A stretch of DNA of 23,515 nucleotides. It comes from SAR324 cluster bacterium. GTDB lineage: Bacteria; SAR324; XYD2-FULL-50-16. The DNA lies in the NCBI GenBank assembly GCA_002401295.1, contig NVSR01000033.1, forward strand, positions 1 through 23,515. The letters run 5' to 3'. Within the stretch, counting starts at the first letter, position 1, and each line of letters starts with the position of its first letter. The position numbers and the translations under genes were made by a program. The notes under the pieces are model-generated. The model was given only the letters and a program-made list of their open reading frames with translations, was not told the DNA's origin and did no database searches. Shown here piece after piece: positions 15,184 through 23,492 of the stretch.

Positions 15184-17145
15184 ATGGGAAAAATCATTGG
15201 AATTGATTTAGGAACGACTAATTCCTGCGTCGCTGTGATGGAAGGTGGAGACCCTAAGGTAATCACAAACTCAGAAGGATCAAGAACAACTCCATCAGTA
15301 ATTGCTTTCACTGATTCTGATGAGCGATTAGCAGGTCAAGTTGCTCGACGACAAGCCATTACCAACCCCGAAAAAACTATCTACGCAGCCAAGCGTTTGG
15401 TAGGTCGTAAGTTTGATTCCCCCGCTATCCAAAAGGATCGCAAGACTTTGAGCTATTATATTTCTAAGGCCGCCAATGGCTCAGCTCAAATTGATGTGGG
15501 AGACAAGAAATATTCTCCAGCTGAAATTTCTGCCTTCATTCTGCAAAAGATGAAGCAAACAGCTGAAGATTATTTGGGAGAAGAAGTTACTGACGCCGTG
15601 ATTACCGTTCCTGCATACTTCAACGATGCACAGCGACAAGCCACGAAAGATGCCGGTAAGATCGCTGGTCTAAATGTAAAACGAATCATCAACGAGCCGA
15701 CTGCTGCTGCTTTAGCTTATGGTCTGGACAAAAAAGAAGAAGAATTGATTGCGATCTTCGACTTGGGTGGTGGAACTTTTGATGTTTCTATCCTGGAAAT
15801 CGGTGACGGAGTTTTCGAAGTAAAATCTACCAATGGTGATACTCAACTGGGTGGTGAAGATTTTGATCAGAGAATCATCAACTTCTTAGCTGACGAATTC
15901 CAAAGGGAAAATACTGTTGATCTGCGCAAAGACAAAATGGCACTGCAACGCCTGAAAGAAGCTGCGGAAAAAGCTAAGCACGAACTGTCTTCTTCTACAG
16001 AAACAGACGTAAACCTTCCTTTTATTACTGCTGACGCTACAGGCCCCAAGCATTTGAACGTTAAATTGACTCGAGCCAAGCTGGAGCAATTGGTTGACGA
16101 TCTGCTGGAGCGCTGCCTGGAGCCAATGCGAGCTGCCTTGAAAGATGCCGGTGTGACTACAGGTGACATCAGTGATGTGATCCTAGTCGGTGGTATGACT
16201 CGAATGCCTAAGGTTAGTGCTATTGTAGAAGAGTTCTTCGGCAAAGCCCCTCACAAAGGCGTGAATCCTGATGAAGTTGTAGCCATTGGTGCTGCCATTC
16301 AAGGTGGTGTGCTTACAGGTGAAGTGAAGGACGTACTATTATTAGACGTCACACCTCTATCTCTGGGAATCGAAACTTTGGGTGCTGTGACAACTCGCTT
16401 GATCGAGCGTAACACGACTGTTCCTACAAAGAAGAGCCAGACTTTCTCTACAGCTACAGACAGCCAGCCTGCCGTAAGTATCCACGTGGTACAGGGTGAG
16501 CGTGAGATGGCTGCGGATAACAAAACTCTGGGACGTTTTGAGTTGGTTGGAATTCCACCAGCACCTCGTGGCGTACCTCAGATCGAAGTAACTTTTGACA
16601 TTGATGCCAATGGTATCGTTCATGTTTCCGCTAAAGATTTGGGTACAGGGAAAGAGCAGAAAATCCAAATCACTGCTTCCAGTGGAATTTCCGATGATGA
16701 AATCGAGCGCATGGTAAAAGATGCTGAAGATCATGCCGATGCTGATAAGTCCAAGCGTGAACTGATCGATGTGAAGAATCAGGCTGACTCTCTGGTCTTC
16801 CAATGTGAGAAGACATTGAAGGAATCAGCTGACAAGCTTTCCGAAGAAGAAGTTAGTACAGTTGAAGCTGCCATCAAGGACTTGAAAGCCAAAATGGAAG
16901 GCGACAATGGGGAAGAGATCAAAGAAGCTACGGAAGCTTTGACTCAAGCTTTCCACAAAGTCTCAGAAACCATCTACAAAGCTGCTGCTGAAGAACAAGC
17001 AGCTGGTGGTGACGCGGGTGCTGCAGGTGCTGCTGGTGCTGCAGGTGCTGCAGGTGCTGCAGGTGCTGCTGGTGCCGATGCCGGACAGAAGAAAAAAGAC
17101 GATGATAATGTCGTTGATGCAGACTTTGAAGAAATTAACGACTAA
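15184..17145 (+). CDS. dnaK: Chaperone protein DnaK (Hsp70)
   Basis: The protein has 653 residues. The N-terminal ATPase begins GIDLGTTNSCVAV and shows VPAYFNDAQRQATKDAG, NEPTAAALAYGLD, FDLGGGTFDVSIL and ILVGGMTRMP. The substrate-binding domain includes DVTPLSLGIET and the helical lid follows. The C-terminus has seven or so Gly-Ala-Ala repeats (about 17023-17076) and ends DNVVDADFEEIND, the usual acidic tail that contacts clients and partners. GGAGAG lies just before ATG 15184. The gene is preceded by grpE at 66 bases and followed by a hairpin-rich gap to dnaJ. Confidence 0.99.
   Translation: MGKIIGIDLGTTNSCVAVMEGGDPKVITNSEGSRTTPSVIAFTDSDERLAGQVARRQAITNPEKTIYAAKRLVGRKFDSPAIQKDRKTLSYYISKAANGSAQIDVGDKKYSPAEISAFILQKMKQTAEDYLGEEVTDAVITVPAYFNDAQRQATKDAGKIAGLNVKRIINEPTAAALAYGLDKKEEELIAIFDLGGGTFDVSILEIGDGVFEVKSTNGDTQLGGEDFDQRIINFLADEFQRENTVDLRKDKMALQRLKEAAEKAKHELSSSTETDVNLPFITADATGPKHLNVKLTRAKLEQLVDDLLERCLEPMRAALKDAGVTTGDISDVILVGGMTRMPKVSAIVEEFFGKAPHKGVNPDEVVAIGAAIQGGVLTGEVKDVLLLDVTPLSLGIETLGAVTTRLIERNTTVPTKKSQTFSTATDSQPAVSIHVVQGEREMAADNKTLGRFELVGIPPAPRGVPQIEVTFDIDANGIVHVSAKDLGTGKEQKIQITASSGISDDEIERMVKDAEDHADADKSKRELIDVKNQADSLVFQCEKTLKESADKLSEEEVSTVEAAIKDLKAKMEGDNGEEIKEATEALTQAFHKVSETIYKAAAEEQAAGGDAGAAGAAGAAGAAGAAGAAGADAGQKKKDDDNVVDADFEEIND
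17017..17077 (+). repeat. 9-bp tandem repeat inside dnaK (Gly-Ala-Ala)
   Basis: Units of GGTGCTGCA or GGTGCTGCT repeat about six to seven times in frame and encode GAA repeats in the flexible DnaK tail. Each unit is 9 bases, so slippage would change length without breaking the frame. Synonymous variation among units (GCA and GCT third positions) shows that they are not all recent copies. Confidence 0.85.
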
Positions 17146-17179
17146 GTCGCCCATTCTAGCTGCTTAGTACTTTATTTTT

Positions 17180-17260
17180 CTTGCCGAGTTGACAGTTTTA
17201 CTGCGACTCGGTAAGCCTGTTTTCCATCTTTCTCAGGCTTGCTGGTAGGCAAGAGAGAAA
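17180..17260 (+). promoter_or_regulatory. Two hairpins between dnaK and dnaJ (attenuator or processing site)
   Basis: Hairpin 1: CTTGCCGAGT (17180-17189) pairs with ACTCGGTAAG (17206-17215), with one G-T pair, and an inner CAGT/ACTG extension. Hairpin 2: CTTGC (17238-17242) pairs with GCAAG (17249-17253), extended by TTTCTC and GAGAAA outside small bulges, and followed by six As. Such structures in a chaperone operon commonly lower dnaJ relative to dnaK by partial termination or RNA processing. That role is inferred. Confidence 0.45.
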
Positions 17261-17333
17261 AAAGTACAGTAGGGTAGAAAAAGCTACTTTTTAAAAATCA
17301 TCCATCTGTCAATCGCATATATAAGGAGCCGAT

Positions 17334-18452
17334 TTGGCCAAACGTGATTATTACGAGATCTTGGGAGCCTCCAAGTCCTCAACACAAGACGAGCTAAAAA
17401 AAGCTTACCGAAAACGTGCCTTAAAATATCACCCGGACAGAAACCCCGGAGACCCGCAGGCAGAAGAGTCCTTTAAGGAATGTTCTGAAGCTTATGAAGT
17501 CTTATCCAATGCTCAACGTCGATCCCAATACGATCAATTCGGTCATGCCGGTGAAAGCATGGGTGCCGGTGGTGGAAATCCCTTTGAGGGAAGCGGTTTT
17601 GGCGATATCTTTGGGGATGTTTTCGGTGAGTTCTTTGGCGGCAGTGGCGGCGGTGGCCGACGCTCTGCAACTAGAGGGCAACCCGGCTCAGATCTTTCCT
17701 ACAACATGGATCTGACCTTTGAACAAGCGGCTTTTGGTTATTCCACAGAATTAGTGATCCCACGCCTGGAAAACTGTGATCGCTGTAGCGGCACAGGCGC
17801 CCAGAGTTCAAAGGATATTGAAGTATGTCCCGTTTGTTCTGGAAGTGGACAGCAGCGCATTCAGCAAGGGTTTTTCAGTGTTGCCACTACCTGTAGTCAA
17901 TGTAGAGGAACGGGAAAGCATATTCGCCGACCTTGTACTTCATGCCATGGACGCGGACGGGTTAACGCACGTAAAAAACTAAAAGTTAATATTCCAGCGG
18001 GTATTGATACCGGAGCCAGAGTGAAACTGACCGGTGAAGGTGAAGCCGGGATTGATGGCGGCCCACGAGGCAGTCTCTATCTGATTATTAACGTCTTGGA
18101 GCACTCCATCTTTGAACGAGATGGTTATGATGTTTATTGCAAAGTACCCATCAGTATTACTCAAGCAGCCTTAGGCAGCGACTTGGAAGTTCCAACCTTA
18201 GGGGGCCGTGCCAAATTGCACATCGCTCCAGGAACTCAGAATGACAGTATTTTTCGCTTGAAGAATAAAGGGATCGCTCACCTGCACGGACATGGACTTG
18301 GTGACCTTTATGTAAAAATCGTCGTGGAAGTTCCTTCCAATCTGACACGTCGACAAAAAGAGCTACTCGAAGAGTTTGCTACTCTTTCCAAAGAAGACAG
18401 TACCCCAATGAAGAAGTCCTTCATGGATAAATTGAAGGATTTTCTGGCATAA
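17334..18452 (+). CDS. dnaJ: Chaperone protein DnaJ (Hsp40)
   Basis: The protein has 372 residues. It stimulates the DnaK ATPase and delivers clients. The J domain has YHPDRNPGD with the HPD triad (about residues 33-35). A Gly/Phe-rich stretch follows (about 73-105). The four zinc-binding CxxCxGxG repeats are CDRCSGTG, CPVCSGSG, CSQCRGTG and CTSCHGRG, and the C-terminal substrate domains complete a type I DnaJ. The start is TTG 17334 with AAGGAG eight bases upstream; no ATG is available nearby. It is the last gene of the operon and is followed by the strong terminator at 18517-18540. Confidence 0.98.
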   Translation: MAKRDYYEILGASKSSTQDELKKAYRKRALKYHPDRNPGDPQAEESFKECSEAYEVLSNAQRRSQYDQFGHAGESMGAGGGNPFEGSGFGDIFGDVFGEFFGGSGGGGRRSATRGQPGSDLSYNMDLTFEQAAFGYSTELVIPRLENCDRCSGTGAQSSKDIEVCPVCSGSGQQRIQQGFFSVATTCSQCRGTGKHIRRPCTSCHGRGRVNARKKLKVNIPAGIDTGARVKLTGEGEAGIDGGPRGSLYLIINVLEHSIFERDGYDVYCKVPISITQAALGSDLEVPTLGGRAKLHIAPGTQNDSIFRLKNKGIAHLHGHGLGDLYVKIVVEVPSNLTRRQKELLEEFATLSKEDSTPMKKSFMDKLKDFLA

Positions 18453-18516
18453 GCCTCTTAGGGACGGGGAGAGATTCCCTCACCTATATGCATTCCTACG
18501 CAGAAGCTTGGGACTT

Positions 18517-18540
18517 AGGAGCTTCGGCTCCTTTTTTTTT
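18517..18540 (+). terminator. Rho-independent terminator of the chaperone operon
   Basis: AGGAGC-TTCG-GCTCCT forms a tight stem with a UUCG tetraloop, directly followed by an unbroken T run to 18540. It lies 64 bases after the dnaJ stop codon. Its position also argues against an ATG at 18488 as the start of the next gene. Confidence 0.9.
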
Positions 18541-18577
18541 GCCCTCAGTGGCTTTTTTTCCGATATTGAAGGGGTTC

Positions 18578-20788
18578 ATGGTCTCTCATCAAATCCTAAT
18601 CACTTTTGTTACTGCCTCTGCCCTGGGAGTTTTTCTCATGCTGACAGCGCACCGGTTCAAAATCTCAGCTATTGTACTTCTCTTGCTGGGTGGAATCCTG
18701 GTAGGACCGGAGTTTTTAGGGTTAGTGCAACCCGATGTCTTGGGAATGGGACTGAACGCCATCATATCGCTATCTGTAGGGCTGATTCTGTTTGAGGGGG
18801 GATTGACCCTGGATGTGAATGGTTATAAACAGGTTTCACGCGAAATTTGGGGAGTCTTAACCAAAGGGGTAATTGTCACCTGGGGAATCTCTACTATTGC
18901 CTTGCGTTGGCTTTTCGATTTTGACTGGGTCTTCTGCTTGCTGGCCGCCAGTCTGATCATTGTTACCGGACCCACCGTCGTAGGGCCTCTCCTGCAGCGG
19001 ATTCGTGTGAAGAAAAAACTGCACCAGATCCTTTATTGGGAAGGGGTTTTGATTGACCCTATCGGGGTATTCATTGCTCTGCTCTGTTATGAGTGGATTT
19101 TGAGTGCGGGAACCCCTGAAGCCTACATGAATTTTTTCTCCCGTATCTTGGTCGGCACTGTGCTTGGCGTCCTCTTTGGGTTGCTCATCTTCATCATCCT
19201 ACGAGCAAAGTTGGTTCCCGATGAAAAAGTGAACTTTTTCATCTTAACCAGTGCGATGCTTAACTTCATGATCGCTGATAGCCTGGTCACGGAAAGTGGA
19301 TTGTTGAGCGTCACCTTAGCTGGTTTCCTCCTAGGTTATAAAAGACCCCCTCAACTGAGTCGAATTGTCAGTTATAAGGTGGAGCTAAAAGACTTCCTGA
19401 TCGGTTTGCTCTTCATCCTGCTGGCCGCTAATTTAACACTTTCCAATTTCTTGAACTACGGGTGGGGACTCATGGTGATTGTGGCCATTGTGATGTTCGT
19501 GGTCCGTCCCATCAATATTTTTCTATCGACCTGGAATAGCCAGTTATCCATCAAGGAGAAACTCTTTCTAAGTTGGATTGCTCCCCGAGGCATTGTAGCG
19601 GCCTCCATGGCTTCTCTCTTTGCGTTCAATTTACAAAAGCGTGGATTCGCGGATGCTTATTTTCTGGAAACCTTCGCCTATGCGGTGATTGTGGGTACTG
19701 TGGTCTTTCAGGGATTTTCTGCCGGACTGGTAGGAAAGATCTTAGGTGTCTTGCAGCCAAAACCTGAAGATTGGGTGATCATTGGAGCCCATAAATTGGC
19801 TCGATCTGTAGCTCATTTTATTCAGGAGCAAGGCCATAGTGTTGTTTTACTAGATACGAACCCCCGAGAAGTTCAGCTGGCCAAGCGAGAAGGTTTAACC
19901 GCCATCAGCGACAATGCCATGTCCATCGAACTGCAAAGCCATGTGGAACTCTTTGAGATAGGCAACGTATTAGCCATCACCGAAAATCAAGATTTGAACC
20001 ATTTGGTCTGTCAACGCTGGAAAAAAGAGCTAGGCAAGGTTAATCTATACTATTGGGAGTCGGAACAGCCACGGAACTTACAACAGCAAGAAGGTCTATT
20101 GGTGGGTACAGCCATCTGGACCTGGTTGGATATTCAAACGATCCTCTCTCAAAGTTTAGCCTACAAGCAGTTGATCACCTGCACGTCTACACGAAAGATA
20201 GAGGAACAAAGTACAGCTTCACAGAGTTTAATGGTTTTTCACAATCAGCAACTTCTGCCCTTTCTGCCAGCAAGCAAGAAAGGTGAGGCTGTTTTCTTGA
20301 GTTATGAATCCATCTACTCCAAGCAAGTAGGTCCCACTAAAAAAGAGTGGATCATCTTCAGCCAGGAAAGCACTCTAGAAGAACTTTACAATCAAATGCT
20401 TGGAACATTAAAAGTTGATTTTCCAGAGTTAGATCAACCGGAACTGGTCAGGGAGTTAATTAGCAGGGAACGGCAGTTCTCCAGTTTATTAGGCCATGGT
20501 ATTGCCTTACCTCATCTGCATACCCAAGGGGTTGAGGAGAGTATCTTGTCCATTGCCAAAGTAGATCCTCCAATCCCTTGCAAGCAAACGGGTTTGAATA
20601 TTGAATTAGTTTTTCTGGTGCTCAGTCCTGAGGGAGATCCCGCCAAACACCTCAAGCAAATCTCTAAGATTGCGAAGTTTATTATGAAAAAGCCCAACCG
20701 GGAAGCTTTCATGAAAGTCACGGAGGCTCAAGGCCTTTACCAAGTGATCGAAGAAGGGGATCAATCCTTCTTGCAGGCCAGATCCTGA
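18578..20788 (+). CDS. Cation/proton antiporter with TrkA-N-like and PTS EIIA domains
   Basis: The protein has 736 residues from ATG 18578, which has AAGGGG five bases upstream; an earlier in-frame ATG (18488) would span the terminator. The first 390 or so residues hold about a dozen hydrophobic segments typical of CPA-type exchangers, with VTGPTVVGPLL and the probable ion-site Asp160 in EGVLIDPIG. A Rossmann-like TrkA-N/RCK domain begins near residue 396 (WVIIGAHKLARSVAHF). The last 140 residues form a fructose/nitrogen-type EIIA domain with the phospho-accepting His646 in GIALPHLH. The exchanged ion (sodium or potassium) cannot be told. The fusion suggests control by phosphotransfer and nucleotide binding. 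It is a single-gene unit with its own terminator. Confidence 0.88.
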   Translation: MVSHQILITFVTASALGVFLMLTAHRFKISAIVLLLLGGILVGPEFLGLVQPDVLGMGLNAIISLSVGLILFEGGLTLDVNGYKQVSREIWGVLTKGVIVTWGISTIALRWLFDFDWVFCLLAASLIIVTGPTVVGPLLQRIRVKKKLHQILYWEGVLIDPIGVFIALLCYEWILSAGTPEAYMNFFSRILVGTVLGVLFGLLIFIILRAKLVPDEKVNFFILTSAMLNFMIADSLVTESGLLSVTLAGFLLGYKRPPQLSRIVSYKVELKDFLIGLLFILLAANLTLSNFLNYGWGLMVIVAIVMFVVRPINIFLSTWNSQLSIKEKLFLSWIAPRGIVAASMASLFAFNLQKRGFADAYFLETFAYAVIVGTVVFQGFSAGLVGKILGVLQPKPEDWVIIGAHKLARSVAHFIQEQGHSVVLLDTNPREVQLAKREGLTAISDNAMSIELQSHVELFEIGNVLAITENQDLNHLVCQRWKKELGKVNLYYWESEQPRNLQQQEGLLVGTAIWTWLDIQTILSQSLAYKQLITCTSTRKIEEQSTASQSLMVFHNQQLLPFLPASKKGEAVFLSYESIYSKQVGPTKKEWIIFSQESTLEELYNQMLGTLKVDFPELDQPELVRELISRERQFSSLLGHGIALPHLHTQGVEESILSIAKVDPPIPCKQTGLNIELVFLVLSPEGDPAKHLKQISKIAKFIMKKPNREAFMKVTEAQGLYQVIEEGDQSFLQARS

Positions 20789-20804
20789 ATCCTGGATTTT
20801 TTTT
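20778..20804 (+). terminator. Rho-independent terminator overlapping the antiporter stop codon
   Basis: CCAGAT (20778-20783) pairs with ATC-C-TGG (20889-like arm at 20789-20795, one bulged C), followed by A and eight Ts (20797-20804). The TGA stop codon (20786-20788) lies in the loop. This separates the antiporter from the rpmH operon. Confidence 0.65.
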
Positions 20805-20824
20805 ACAAGAATTGCAGACTGGGA

Positions 20825-20882
20825 TTGACAGAACACGAAATTCAAATTAATTCTTGGAGTTAAATTTAACAGTTTTTATATT
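20825..20882 (+). promoter_or_regulatory. Promoter region of the rpmH operon
   Basis: TTGACA (20825-20830) is followed 17 bases later by TAATTC (20848-20853), giving a leader of about 40 bases. A second pair, TTGGAG (20854-20859) and TATATT (20877-20882) with 17-base spacing, would start almost at the ATG. The first fits the leader and the AAGGGAAA ribosome binding site better. No DnaA boxes or other sign of an origin was seen in the gap. Confidence 0.45.
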
Positions 20883-20897
20883 CATTAAAGGGAAACT

Positions 20898-21032
20898 ATG
20901 AAACGCACATTTCAACCAAATACTCGAAAGCGCAAGATGACTCATGGCTTTCGCAAGCGAATGTCTACAGCATCCGGACGAAACATCATCAGAAACCGCA
21001 GAAGAAAAGGACGAAAAATTTTAAGTGCCTAA
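20898..21032 (+). CDS. rpmH: Large ribosomal subunit protein bL34
   Basis: The protein has 44 residues, beginning MKRTFQPNTRKRKMTHGF and ending RRRKGRKILSA: the highly basic, strongly conserved L34 sequence, with the usual KRTxQP start and TxxGR segment. AAAGGGAAA lies just upstream of ATG 20898. It is a 50S subunit component. Its last 8 bases overlap the GTG start of rnpA, the usual arrangement in bacteria. Confidence 0.98.
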   Translation: MKRTFQPNTRKRKMTHGFRKRMSTASGRNIIRNRRRKGRKILSA

Positions 21033-21408
21033 TCCAAGCGGGAAAACCTTTGGGTTTTCCAAAAGACACAGACTGAGTAGCAAGCGGACGATTGATGGAC
21101 TCTTCAGAAAAGGAGAGTTCCGCTCCCGCGGCTATTTAAAGTTCAGGTATCGTTCTACAGAAGAAGGGTACACCCGAGTTGTGATTTCCATTTCTAAGAG
21201 GGCGGGAAATTCTCCCCAAAGGAATCGGATCAAACGACTCATTAGGGAGAGCTTAAGGCTTTCCGGACATTTACACCATAGATCGATCGACTGCGGCATC
21301 TTTATAACAAGAGCTCCACAAAAGCCTCCAACCTTGGCGGAGATTCAAGGTTATATTGCATGGTTCTTTTCACACCTGCCTGATGAGTCCTCAACAAGTG
21401 TTGAATAA
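21025..21408 (+). CDS. rnpA: Ribonuclease P protein component
   Basis: The protein has 127 residues. It is the protein cofactor that helps the RNase P RNA bind precursor tRNAs and remove their 5' leaders. The family signature RNRIKRLIRES is at about residues 71-81, with the preceding AGNSPQ; the N-terminal FSKRHRLSSKRTIDGLFRKG is the usual L-shaped start. Start GTG 21025 lies within the end of rpmH, suggesting translational coupling. Its end overlaps the yidD start. Confidence 0.96.
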   Translation: MPNPSGKTFGFSKRHRLSSKRTIDGLFRKGEFRSRGYLKFRYRSTEEGYTRVVISISKRAGNSPQRNRIKRLIRESLRLSGHLHHRSIDCGIFITRAPQKPPTLAEIQGYIAWFFSHLPDESSTSVE

Positions 21409-21658
21409 AATCTTGTCTGCCCCCTTTATGTTGATACTCTGGCTGTATCAGAAAGGGATCTCACCCTTTCTGCCGTCCAGTTGTATCTACTGGCCTAGTT
21501 GCTCGGAATATTCCAAGCAAGCCTTCCGCAAGCATGGCCCCTTCTGGGGAATTTATCTTACATTGACCCGACTGATTCGCTGCCAGCCATTCTGCCAAGG
21601 CGGTGTCGACAAGGTCCCTGAAACTCCATCTTTTTTCAGCCGTCATCATCATGGATAA
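21383..21658 (+). CDS. yidD: Membrane protein insertion efficiency factor YidD
   Basis: The protein has 91 residues from ATG 21383, about the usual length. Conserved features are LYQKGISPFLPSSCIYWPSCSEYSKQA, with the typical Cys residues, then HGPFWGIYLTLTRLIRCQPF and the GGVDKVPE end. It is a small membrane-associated protein that assists YidC-dependent insertion. ATG 21356 in the same frame would add nine residues that are not family-like. The gene overlaps rnpA by 26 bases and yidC by 8 (ATGGATAA). The C-terminal His-His-His-Gly is unremarkable. Confidence 0.95.
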   Translation: MSPQQVLNKILSAPFMLILWLYQKGISPFLPSSCIYWPSCSEYSKQAFRKHGPFWGIYLTLTRLIRCQPFCQGGVDKVPETPSFFSRHHHG

Positions 21659-23339
21659 GAAATTTTTGCTGGCCTTTGTGCTGTCATCAATAGTGATTTT
21701 TGCCTACTACTCTATTTTCCCACCACCACAGCCAGAACCGGAGCAAAGTGCTTCCCCCGGGATTGAGCAGGTAGAAGAAAAAACAACTGCGACTACTCCA
21801 GCATCGGCAATCAGCAAGGTTGTAGAACCCCTGATAGTAGCAGGCGCCGCAGAAAGAAAAACTATCCAGGTGGAAACACCATTTTACCGGTTGGAATTAG
21901 ATTCTTATGAAGCCAAGCTGAATAGTTTTTTCCTGAAGGAATATAAGTACAACGCCAAACCTCATATCAAACTAACAAACCTGGTCTCCGGCTTGTTCAG
22001 TGGTGAGGAAAGCGAGGATAAAGAAGTTGACCTCAGTCGTTTAGTCAACATGGTGGGCGATGTCTCAGCAAAGAATAAAGTTTGGAAATTCTCCGTGAAT
22101 GGAAAAGAGAGCATTGTAAACTACAGCGCCTCGACAGACTCTTTGCAGGTGAATAATTCCCCACAGACATTGACCCTGCAAGCCAAATTGCCTTCTGGAC
22201 TAGAAGTCATCAAAACACTGACCTTTTATCCCGATACTTATAAAATTGATATGAGTATCAGGGTATTGAATAGGACTGGGGAAACTCAATCTCTGAAACC
22301 ACGCCTTAACTTTGGTGCTGCCAATGAAGAGATTGCGCAAGAGGAACGTCCCTTCCCTAAAACTGGAATCAGCTACATCGAAGAAGACTTTGAGAAGTAT
22401 GATGATGGTGATTTTGAAGACCACTTGAAAATTGAGAAGGCCGATTGGGCCGGTGTGATGAGTACTTATTTTGTTAGTGCCGTCAAATCAGCGGATAAAA
22501 ATCCACTGCAAGGTCAGTTCATTCCTTTGGAGTCTAGACTCAAAGGGAAAGAGGTGAGTATCCCCAAGTTTGAATATACGGACAAAGAGTTCAACCTCAA
22601 TGACGGGCAAGAGTACAATCGTAACTTCAGTCTGTACATTGGTCCTAAGCTGCAAGATGAAATGGATAAATATGATCCTTTCTTATATGAAAGCTTAGAT
22701 CTGGGATTTTTCAAAATTATCGCTCATCCTATCCTGGCAATCCTGAGATGGTTGCAAGGCATGGTCGGCAACTGGGGAATCGCTATTATCCTACTGACCC
22801 TGTTTGTCAGATCCGCCATGTTCCCATTGGCTTATAAGGGTATGATTTCCATGAAGCGCATGAGTCAGCTCAATCCTCGCATCAAAGTCCTTCGAGAGAA
22901 GTACAAAGATGACAAAGAGAGATTGAACACAGAGATCATGAACTTCTACAAGAAGAACAAGGTAAATCCCGTAGGTGGTTGTTTGCCAATGATCATGCAG
23001 ATCCCGATTTTTATCGGTCTCTATTCCGCCTTATTGCCAGCGATTGAGTTGCGTCATCAGCCTTTCTTCTTATGGATGGATAATCTTTCCACATCGGATT
23101 TTACATTAATTCTTCCCGCTTTGATGGGAGTGAGTATGTACATCCAACAGGCCTTGACACCAACTCCAACGATTGACCCCAATCAAGCCAAAATGATGAA
23201 GTGGATGCCAGTCATCATGGTATTCTTCTTCCTGGACATGCCTACTGGCCTGGTACTTTACTGGGTAATCAGTAATGTCTTCACCATTTTCCAGCAGATG
23301 ATCTTCAACCGTATCCAGCATCCCGAAGTCCAACACTAA
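21651..23339 (+). CDS. yidC: Membrane protein insertase YidC
   Basis: The protein has 562 residues from ATG 21651, which overlaps the yidD stop codon. It starts MDKKFLLAFVLSSIVIFAYY, the N-terminal membrane anchor of Gram-negative YidC. A Pro/Gln-rich linker and a periplasmic beta domain of about 320 residues follow. The conserved C-terminal insertase core comes next: LTLFVRSAMFPL with the groove Arg, MKRMSQLNPRIKVLREKY, VNPVGGCLPM, and the last segments GLVLYWVISNVFTIFQQ. It inserts and folds inner-membrane proteins, alone or with SecYEG. A GTG at 21603 would add 16 residues lacking any family likeness. Confidence 0.98.
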   Translation: MDKKFLLAFVLSSIVIFAYYSIFPPPQPEPEQSASPGIEQVEEKTTATTPASAISKVVEPLIVAGAAERKTIQVETPFYRLELDSYEAKLNSFFLKEYKYNAKPHIKLTNLVSGLFSGEESEDKEVDLSRLVNMVGDVSAKNKVWKFSVNGKESIVNYSASTDSLQVNNSPQTLTLQAKLPSGLEVIKTLTFYPDTYKIDMSIRVLNRTGETQSLKPRLNFGAANEEIAQEERPFPKTGISYIEEDFEKYDDGDFEDHLKIEKADWAGVMSTYFVSAVKSADKNPLQGQFIPLESRLKGKEVSIPKFEYTDKEFNLNDGQEYNRNFSLYIGPKLQDEMDKYDPFLYESLDLGFFKIIAHPILAILRWLQGMVGNWGIAIILLTLFVRSAMFPLAYKGMISMKRMSQLNPRIKVLREKYKDDKERLNTEIMNFYKKNKVNPVGGCLPMIMQIPIFIGLYSALLPAIELRHQPFFLWMDNLSTSDFTLILPALMGVSMYIQQALTPTPTIDPNQAKMMKWMPVIMVFFFLDMPTGLVLYWVISNVFTIFQQMIFNRIQHPEVQH

Positions 23340-23360
23340 GGACCTCCCGGAAAATCGACC

Positions 23361-23376
23361 GCCGGCTCACCCCGGC
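23361..23376 (+). terminator. Possible hairpin after yidC
   Basis: GCCGG (23361-23365) and CCGGC (23372-23376) form a short GC-rich stem with a 6-base loop, 21 bases after the yidC stop codon. No T run follows, so it could be a weak or Rho-dependent end or part of the dispersed GC-rich repeats. Confidence 0.25.
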
Positions 23377-23410
23377 ACTCGACCAAGCAGTAAAGGAAAC
23401 GGTAAAAAAT

Positions 23411-23492
23411 GGTAGGGCCGGGCTAGGATGATAAAAATACATGAATTAATGCAAGATGATTGGTTCCATTTTTATTCCGGTACTTACCTTTC
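23411..23492 (-). repeat. 82-bp dispersed repeat, right copy
   Basis: This is the inverted counterpart of 19-100 (9 mismatches in 82). Its start joins a GC-rich unit on the reverse strand (CCTAGCCCGGCCCTACC at 23411-23427) akin to the hairpin repeats at 86-146 and 13045-13062. It lies beyond the end of yidC. The remaining bases to 23515 show nothing recognisable. Confidence 0.85.

Noticed and set aside
18488..18577. Upstream ATG as the antiporter start
   Set aside because: It would place a strong Rho-independent terminator inside the coding region and adds a non-family stretch. ATG 18578 has a better ribosome binding site.
20789..20897. Replication origin next to rpmH, as in many bacteria
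   Set aside because: No DnaA-box cluster or dnaA gene is present. The gap holds only a terminator tail and promoter-like boxes.
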